NCBI GenBank assembly: GCA_030601885.1
Contig: JAUWAU010000001.1
Coordinates: 62,001-126,000, forward strand
Reading direction: 5' to 3'
Source of the DNA: Armatimonadota bacterium
GTDB taxonomy: Bacteria; Armatimonadota; Zipacnadia; JAUWAU01
Length of the DNA: 64,000 nucleotides
Every line of letters starts with the position of its first letter. The stretch's first letter is position 1. Shown here one piece after another: positions 58,862-64,000 of this stretch. The position numbers were made by a program, and so were the translations under genes. The notes under the pieces were generated by a model. That model worked only from the letters and a program-made list of their open reading frames with translations, had not been told where the DNA came from and searched no databases.

Positions 58862-60306
58862 GCTGTCGCTGCCTCCTTGTCTGACTCCGGGACCCACTCC
58901 CCGATCTTCTTGCGCAGCACCTTCTCGGTGTCCTGGTTGATGTACACCGTCGCCGCGGCGCAGTTGCGGCAGTACTCGTTGGGGTATTGCGCGAGTTGGG
59001 CGATGTTGTCCCTGATGTTGGCGAGCACGTCGCTATCGTTGATATTGCCGATGGGCGCCGGGCGCGAGACCGTGTGTGCGCCGCACCAGTACTGCGAGCC
59101 GTCGGGAAAGACGTATGACTGCGACGGGGCCACATAGCATCGCTCGCAGAGCGCGAGGCTCGAGTGGACGCCGCTGGCCAGGCCGGCCACGTACTCGTCG
59201 AGCGAACCGGCGTGCTGCGGCCGGTGGTATGGGCTGGTGAAGAAGCCGTAGTCGTTGAAGCCGATGCGCTCGTCCTCCGGCGTGCCGACCTCGCTCTGGT
59301 GCTCGTCCCACACCTCGCACGCCCGGTCCCACGTCTCCGTGAAGAACCGCTTGAACTCTCCCCTCGATGGCCGAATGGCGGCATTCTCCTCGCCGCCGAC
59401 GGGAATGAGATGCACGCCGAGGTCGCGGAAGAGCGGATCGCCGCGCGCCGGGCCCTCGTGCCCCTCCGACCGCAGCCGTTTCATATCGAGCAAGAAGCGC
59501 AGCAACTCGGGAAACTGGAAGACGTTGAGCTTCGTCATCACGCAGTTGATGTGCATCACCGGATGCGTGACGCCGAGAACGTCCCGGGCGATCTGCACAT
59601 TGTGAATGCCGGCCACAATGCAGTCGAATCGGGGAGCGCCGGCCAGCTCGTCCTGCGTCTCACGGTCTGCCGCGTCCAGGGAGATGTGCAGCCCTGCCGT
59701 GCCGGCTGCAACGAGCTTCAGGGCCACCTCCGGCGTTATGAGCGTCGCGTTGGTGTTCACGTTGACGTCGGCGTTGCGCCCGGTGGCGCGGCGGATGAGG
59801 CCGTCGCCGCCGTACAGTAGATCGCCCATCAGCAGTGGCTCGCCGCCGCTGATGTAGATGTATGGCCCCCTGCCCGGCTCCGTGCCCGTGACGCTGTCGA
59901 TGGCCCTTCGCCAGGCGGCCGGCGGCGTGGTGGGCTCCACCCACACCTGGTTGCAGTAGACGCATCGCGGGTCGGAGTTACAGGCCATGGTGAGGTTGAG
60001 CCCGAGGAAGGTGATGTTGGGCGCTTGGCCCTCAGGCCACGCGGTGGGCCAGGCGGACAGCGCGGCGAGAAGCACGTCCTCGTCTCGCTCGCCCCGGGCG
60101 ATGAGGCCCTTGACGCGCTCGCCGTTGAGTTCTTCGAGCTGCGCCGGGACGACGCTTTGCGGCAGTGGATGCCCCGGTGGTGTCAGCAGCTCATCCCGCA
60201 GCTTCGCCATCGCCGCATCAGAGTCCAGCCAGCGCTGCCATTCTTCCGATGCCGCGATGGCCCCGAGCTTCTCGGCGTGCGACGGTTTGTAGCTGGAGAA
60301 GTCCAT
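58858..60306 (-). CDS. Radical SAM/SPASM-type protein with C-x5-C-x2-C cluster motif
   Basis: The protein has 482 aa. ATG 60306 is preferred, with AGGTCAGG just upstream; a GTG 39 nt earlier is possible. The cluster motif is C-N-S-D-P-R-C-V-Y-C (109, 115, 118), five residues between the first two cysteines instead of the canonical three. YIYISGGEPLLMGDLL gives the GGEP motif, and VNTNATLIT and LHISLDAAD give SAM-site strands. The C-terminus has CERCYVAPSQSYVFPDGSQYWC and YCRNC, a SPASM-like set of cysteines for further Fe-S clusters. It likely matures or modifies a substrate with the URO-D-like partner, to which it is coupled by ATGA. Substrate unknown. Confidence 0.82.
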   Translation of the reverse strand: MDFSSYKPSHAEKLGAIAASEEWQRWLDSDAAMAKLRDELLTPPGHPLPQSVVPAQLEELNGERVKGLIARGERDEDVLLAALSAWPTAWPEGQAPNITFLGLNLTMACNSDPRCVYCNQVWVEPTTPPAAWRRAIDSVTGTEPGRGPYIYISGGEPLLMGDLLYGGDGLIRRATGRNADVNVNTNATLITPEVALKLVAAGTAGLHISLDAADRETQDELAGAPRFDCIVAGIHNVQIARDVLGVTHPVMHINCVMTKLNVFQFPELLRFLLDMKRLRSEGHEGPARGDPLFRDLGVHLIPVGGEENAAIRPSRGEFKRFFTETWDRACEVWDEHQSEVGTPEDERIGFNDYGFFTSPYHRPQHAGSLDEYVAGLASGVHSSLALCERCYVAPSQSYVFPDGSQYWCGAHTVSRPAPIGNINDSDVLANIRDNIAQLAQYPNEYCRNCAAATVYINQDTEKVLRKKIGEWVPESDKEAATA

Positions 60307-60484
60307 CCTGACCTGCACCTGGTTCCGCGAAGCAGGGGTCCCCACGCCACTGCCGCGGAGGGGTTAGCTCCAGTCATGCATGTTCGCTCACCGACTCGTC
60401 AGTCCCTGCGACGAGCCCGATGCCAAGCACCGGCGGAGCAAGGCTCCCTCCCCGCTTGCGGGTTCACTCCGGTGGCGCCGCGCT

Positions 60485-60513
60485 TTGACACTGCCCGGTC
60501 GCTGTGCTACAAT
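60485..60513 (+). promoter_or_regulatory. Sigma-70-type promoter of prs
   Basis: TTGACA (60485-60490) and TACAAT (60508-60513) are separated by exactly 17 bp. Transcription would start near 60520, giving a leader of about 60 nt before the ATG at 60581. Confidence 0.8.
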
Positions 60514-60580
60514 TCACTGGTCGCCGCGTGTGCGCGTGGCGCCCGATTTCGTGTCGCCGGGGGGAGGGCCGCAGGCGCCG

Positions 60581-61567
60581 ATGCAGAACGAGCTGAAGGT
60601 GTTCGCGGGCGAATCCAACCCAGCGCTGGCCAAGGCGATCTGCGGCGAGCTGGGCATCGCATTATCCCCCTCGGAGAGCTTTCGATTCGCCAATGACAAC
60701 CGGCTCGTGCGCATCCTGGCGAACGTGCGCGAGAAGGACGTCTTCGTGGTGCAGACGGGCTGTCCCCCAGTGGACACCAGCCTCGTCGAGCTCCTCATTA
60801 TGATCGACGCCCTCCACTACGCCTCGGCACGGCGTATCACGGCGGTCATGCCGTACTACCACTACGTCCGCTCCGACAAGAAGGACGAGCCGCGCATCGC
60901 CATCACGGCACGCCTCGTGGCCGACTTGCTCGAGACCGCCGGGGCCAGCCGCGTGCTCACCATGACCCTGCACTCACCGCAGATCCAGGGCTTCTTTCGT
61001 ATTCCCGTAGACCAGCTCAGCGCCGCGCCTATCATCTGTGACTACTTCGCCGGGGAGGACATGGCCAACACGGTGGCCGTGGCGCCCGACGCCGGCAGTG
61101 CGAAGCGCGCCGGCGTGTATGCCGAGCGGCTGAATATGCCCCTTGCCGTCGCAGACAAGCGCCGGGTGGGCCACAGCGACCGGTCCGAGATCGTACGCAT
61201 CGTGGGCGAGGTCTCCGGCAAGCACGCCATTATGTTCGACGACGAGATCGCCACCGGCGGCTCGATGCTGGAGCTGGCCGATTTTCTGGTCAACTGCAGC
61301 GTCAAGTCCATCCGCGCCGCCGCCACGCACGGCATCTTCTGCGGCGATGCCGCTGAGAAGCTGCAACAGTCTCCCATCGAGGAGATAGTCGTCACCGACA
61401 CCGTGCCGCTGTCGCCCGAGGAGCAAGAGCAGGCGCCAAAGATCGAGGTGCTCTCGGTGGCATCACTCTTCGCCCGGGCGATAGCAAACATCCACACGGG
61501 GGAGTCTATCAGCGCCCTCTTCACGTGGTCCCTGGAAGGGCGGGAGGCGGCGGAGGCAGCTTCTTGA
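60581..61567 (+). CDS. prs: Ribose-phosphate pyrophosphokinase (PRPP synthetase)
   Basis: The protein has 328 aa; the start at 60581 matches the family N-terminus (LKVFAGESNPALAKAIC). ATP/ribose-binding blocks are RFANDNRLVRILANVREKDVFVVQ, VMPYYHYVRSDKKDEPRIAI and TMTLHSPQIQGFF. The PRPP loop is IMFDDEIATGGSMLELADFL, where most bacterial enzymes have D-D-x-I-D-T-G-G-T. The pyrophosphate-binding KRR is in VADKRR. The enzyme makes PRPP for nucleotide, His and Trp synthesis. About 10 C-terminal residues extend past the usual length. It has a clean promoter and a hairpin after the stop, so it is probably a single-gene transcript. Confidence 0.92.
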   Translation: MQNELKVFAGESNPALAKAICGELGIALSPSESFRFANDNRLVRILANVREKDVFVVQTGCPPVDTSLVELLIMIDALHYASARRITAVMPYYHYVRSDKKDEPRIAITARLVADLLETAGASRVLTMTLHSPQIQGFFRIPVDQLSAAPIICDYFAGEDMANTVAVAPDAGSAKRAGVYAERLNMPLAVADKRRVGHSDRSEIVRIVGEVSGKHAIMFDDEIATGGSMLELADFLVNCSVKSIRAAATHGIFCGDAAEKLQQSPIEEIVVTDTVPLSPEEQEQAPKIEVLSVASLFARAIANIHTGESISALFTWSLEGREAAEAAS

Positions 61568-61603
61568 GCGTCGTACGCGACGTGAACGGACTGAGCGACA
61601 GAT

Positions 61604-61632
61604 GCGCCGGGAGGCCCACTCCCGGCGCTTTC
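61604..61632 (+). terminator. Hairpin terminator after prs
   Basis: 10-bp arms GCGCCGGGAG and CTCCCGGCGC surround GCCCA, followed by TTTCGCT. It lies 37 nt after the prs stop. The T run is short, so termination may be partial. Confidence 0.6.
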
Positions 61633-61677
61633 GCTGCAGGGCACCTCTCACGGGGAGCCGGGCGTCAGCCGGCGCGC

Positions 61678-62170
61678 TCACGGGACAATGAGGTTCAGCG
61701 CCGCGGGCACGGCGACACATGCCAGAGGCGTGTCTCCGACCAAGCCATCGTCCGCTCGGGCGTCCGGTACGAGCTTCAGCTTCCAGGCGTAGCTCGATGA
61801 GTTCGCCACGATCACGGCCCAGGCGCGGCCCTCCCAGGTCTGGTCATCAACTCGCATCCGCATCAGACGGCAGCCCCAGGCGCCGCCGCAGCACATTGCC
61901 CGTTCCGGTGGGGATGATCCCCAGTGGGACCTGAGTCCCGGCAAGCCCATCTATCACCTCCCGAACCGTGCCATCGCCGCCCGCGACCACGACAGCCTCA
62001 TACCCCTGGCGTGCACCCTCGCGGGCGAGGGCGCCGGCATCTCCGGGCGCAGCCGTCATGCGCTCGGAGACGTCCAGGCCACGCGCCCGCACCTTCTCGC
62101 CGAGAACCTCGGGGCACATGCCGCGGGCGAGCATGCCGGAGCGCGGGTTGACGATGAGGAGCATGCGCAT
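61678..62170 (-). pseudogene. Diacylglycerol/lipid kinase, internally deleted and frameshifted
   Basis: From ATG 62170 the first 107 codons encode a DAGK-catalytic start: MLLIVNPRSG, YEAVVVAGGDGTVREVIDGL and LGIIPTGTGNVLRRRLGLP, with the G-G-D-G-T nucleotide motif. It stops at SDADAS. In another frame, directly after, comes WEGRAWAVIVANSSSYAWKL and PDARADDGLVGD, which is the C-terminal half of the same family (normally some 100 residues later). A deletion of about 100 codons plus a frame change joins them, so no full enzyme can be made from this copy. It ends 27 nt from cdsA on the same strand, in a lipid-related pair. Confidence 0.7.
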
Positions 62171-62197
62171 CGGCCCCCCCGGACAGGCGACGGATTG

Positions 62198-63067
62198 CTA
62201 GGGCGCAACGAATACCGCCAGGTAGTAGTACACCGCCGGCATGGTGAACAGGAGTGCGTCACAGCGGTCCAGGATTCCCCCGTGGCCGGGGATGATGGTG
62301 CTGGAGTCTTTGATGCCCAGGTCGCGTTTGAGCAGCGATTCGGCGAGGTCGCCGATCTGCCCCACTGTGCCGATGATGAGGCCGACAATGAGACTGTGCA
62401 CCATAGACAGGTGTATCAAGGCACCGATGATGACACTGGTGGCGATGGCGACGAGGATGTTGCCAACACCGCCGGCGACAGTCTTGCCGGGGCTGATGAC
62501 GGGCGAGAGCTTGCGCCTGCCAAAGGTTTTTCCAATGAAGTAGGCGCCGCTGTCGGCCAACCAGGTGGCCATGACGACAAGGAACGCCGCGCCGCATTCT
62601 CGCCAGAAGCTCCACGTATCCGGCCGGTCCATGGCCAGCGGAATGTCCATCAGGCGCAGCCGGAGGAAGTAGCTGAAGAGCAGCCCCACGTAGGCGAAGC
62701 CGAACACGGTGGCCGCAACGTTGCTCACGGCGCCATCTATGCGTCCCTCTAACACGCCGACCGTGAGCGTGCCGACGATGGCTATGAGCCAGGCCACGGC
62801 GAACAGGAACGCGCCGGCCTCACCCGGCACCCACGTTCCCACCAGAAGTACCAGGGCGGCCATGTATCCGATGGCGGGGAGGGGGCGTACCCCTTTGGCC
62901 GGCATCGCCCGGTACAGCTCCGCCATCGCTTCGATGACAACGGCAGAGAAGAGCACCAGCAGCGGCACGCCGAACCAGTACTCGGGGCGACGCATCCCCC
63001 CGTAGTGCACCACTACCCAGATGATGGGCAGGCCTACAACGGCTGCCAGAACGCGATCTCTGAGCAT
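62198..63067 (-). CDS. cdsA: Phosphatidate cytidylyltransferase
   Basis: The protein has 289 aa. ATG 63067 has GGAGG 10 nt upstream; 40 in-frame codons before it are rejected. Several membrane helices lead to the family block VISPGKTVAGGVGNILVAIA, then GTVGQIGDLAESLLKRDLGIKDSS and PGHGGILDRCDALLF, which is the CdsA signature carrying the catalytic Asp residues. It makes CDP-diacylglycerol for phospholipid synthesis in the inner membrane. The gene follows no other lipid gene except the broken kinase beyond its end; uppS, dxr and rseP, its usual neighbours, are not adjacent. Confidence 0.92.
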   Translation of the reverse strand: MLRDRVLAAVVGLPIIWVVVHYGGMRRPEYWFGVPLLVLFSAVVIEAMAELYRAMPAKGVRPLPAIGYMAALVLLVGTWVPGEAGAFLFAVAWLIAIVGTLTVGVLEGRIDGAVSNVAATVFGFAYVGLLFSYFLRLRLMDIPLAMDRPDTWSFWRECGAAFLVVMATWLADSGAYFIGKTFGRRKLSPVISPGKTVAGGVGNILVAIATSVIIGALIHLSMVHSLIVGLIIGTVGQIGDLAESLLKRDLGIKDSSTIIPGHGGILDRCDALLFTMPAVYYYLAVFVAP

Positions 63068-63198
63068 CTGCAGCCGCCTCCGGATTAAAGGGTAGGGCTG
63101 CAGCCCTCTGTCGGCGAAACGTGCCCAAGCTGCAGCGGACCGCCCGCCCAGGAAAGCCTCACGGCGAGCGGTGCTGCGGACGCCCAATCTGCGAATAG

Positions 63199-63726
63199 GT
63201 GCGGCTACTCGTGGCGAGAAAGTCCCAGCGGTCGCGGAGGACCGCGCGAAAACGCGCGAAGCAGCTTCCCAAGAGCTGGGCGGCAGAAGCCGCCCGCTCC
63301 GCTGTGCCGGAGCGCGCCGAGCTGAGCTGGCGCGTGCTGCCGTGCGCTCGCGATTGGCGACTCACAACGGCGACCGTCGTGCTTCTTTTGCTTATTCTAT
63401 GCGTCGTCTATCTGGCCTTCGGCCATGTGGGCTGGGTGGCCCTCTCGGCGCTGCTTCTTATTGGCTCCCTGAGCTCGTTCTTCCTCCCCACGACGTACAC
63501 GCTGAGCGATGACCATGTCACCGTCAAGAGGCCCTTCGGGACTACGCGGCGGGACTGGATGGCGCTACGCAGCCACCGTGTGGACGCGCGCGGAGTCTTG
63601 CTCAGTCCGTTCTCTCACCCGTCGCGGCTGGAGGGCTTTCGCGGCATCTACCTGCAGTTCCAAGACAACCGCGAGCAAGTCATGGCGATAGTCAGCACAA
63701 AGACGGGCGCTGGCCGGGGGAAGTAG
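63199..63726 (+). CDS. Small two-helix membrane protein with a PH-like C-terminal domain
   Basis: The protein has 175 aa from GTG 63199; GTG 63211 is possible and no ribosome site is clear. The N-terminal 55 residues are basic (SQRSRRTARKRAKQL). Two helices follow: LTTATVVLLLLILCVVYLAF and WVALSALLLIGSLSSFFLP. The rest reads YTLSDDHVTVKRPFGTTRRDWMALRSHRVDARGVLLSPF, a beta-rich PH-like membrane-linked pattern as in small YdbT/YdbS-type proteins. Function unknown. It is divergent from cdsA with a 131-bp gap. Confidence 0.6.
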   Translation: MRLLVARKSQRSRRTARKRAKQLPKSWAAEAARSAVPERAELSWRVLPCARDWRLTTATVVLLLLILCVVYLAFGHVGWVALSALLLIGSLSSFFLPTTYTLSDDHVTVKRPFGTTRRDWMALRSHRVDARGVLLSPFSHPSRLEGFRGIYLQFQDNREQVMAIVSTKTGAGRGK

Positions 63727-64000
63727 CCCCGCTGGAATTGTGCGCAGCGAAGGCTCCCGCCATTGCTGCGAAGCTTTCAGCGACTCGTGGCCAGTTCTCA
63801 TCACGCTTCGCCCACAGAAGCGTGGATGCAAGGGCCCGTGGAAGCATCGACGCAGCGATTGAGCACGGTGCCCGGGAATCAGGTGTGACGCCCTCTCGAG
63901 AACTCAATAATTTGGTATGGTGTCCGCGGAATCCACCGGCCGCCCTCGCGCCCTCGATGGCGCTGTCGAGGAGCGTGTCGATGGTCTTGTCTTTGCGGTA
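63692..64000 (-). other. Right-edge open frame starting with an FMN-reductase-like stretch
   Basis: The frame enters from the window edge and is open to a TGA at 63692. The first 21 codons read YRKDKTIDTLLDSAIEGARA, close to the N-terminal R-K-x-K-T-x-x-L-L-x-x-A-x-x-G-A region of NADPH-dependent FMN reductases and iron-sulfur flavoproteins. The sequence after about 63935 no longer resembles that family, so it may be a gene decayed by frameshift. The rest of 63727-64000 shows nothing else. Confidence 0.3.

Noticed and set aside
60380..60580. 67-codon N-terminal extension of prs
   Set aside because: It spans the promoter; the family N-terminus begins at 60581.

Overview
The window is G+C-rich bacterial DNA from a single lineage that I cannot name with certainty. 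The content points to a free-living heterotroph of the PVC / Armatimonadota / Hydrogenedentota type: many secreted polysaccharide-active proteins, a Gfo/Idh/MocA oxidoreductase next to a TIM-barrel isomerase, a URO-D-like protein next to a radical-SAM protein, DUF4159, a lipoprotein with a pseudopilin-like tail, and many GC-rich hairpin repeats between genes. No rRNA, tRNA, CRISPR array or phage structural gene was seen.

Layout. 1-1403: left-edge partial secreted protein and an azoreductase remnant. 1555-4867: beta-helix protein, then an AbiE-type type IV toxin-antitoxin pair with an A+T-rich promoter. 5035-14291: sugar aminotransferase, PfkB kinase, pectate-lyase-like beta-helix protein, lipoprotein, M14 carboxypeptidase and a divergent beta-propeller protein. 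14337-17488: a promoter and four overlapping genes ending in a tRNA-guanine-transglycosylase-like protein, the most unusual locus here. 17529-21041: two glycoside-hydrolase-like proteins. 21465-25096: a two-gene restriction-modification-like unit. 25142-28345: giant heparinase-type protein. 28739-31632: ICMT-like methyltransferase, ECF sigma factor and its membrane partner. 31699-38322: giant LamG/CARDB protein, GNAT enzyme, NagA and DUF4159 protein. 38343-38708: MITE-like element carrying a consensus promoter. 38730-46940: PNPOx-like protein, a protein with a probable CTG start, an Nramp relative, DUF4190 protein, BlaI-type repressor, Tat-exported isomerase-like protein and GH57 enzyme. 47008-50592: dnaJ and a hybrid histidine kinase. 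50666-55485: a second MITE, an Eis-like acetyltransferase and a TIR-cyclase-STAND-TPR protein. 55658-60306: oxidoreductase, isomerase, URO-D-like and radical SAM genes. 60485-63726: prs with promoter and terminator, broken dagK, cdsA and a small membrane protein.

How it fits together. The secreted lyases and hydrolases, the KDG-type kinase, NagA, the oxidoreductase and the isomerase suggest breakdown of uronate- and amino-sugar-containing glycans followed by sugar catabolism. Defence-like genes (AbiE pair, four-gene TGT-like operon, R-M pair, TIR-STAND protein) are interleaved with these genes. Short hairpin repeats fill many intergenic gaps and in three places lie inside reading frames.
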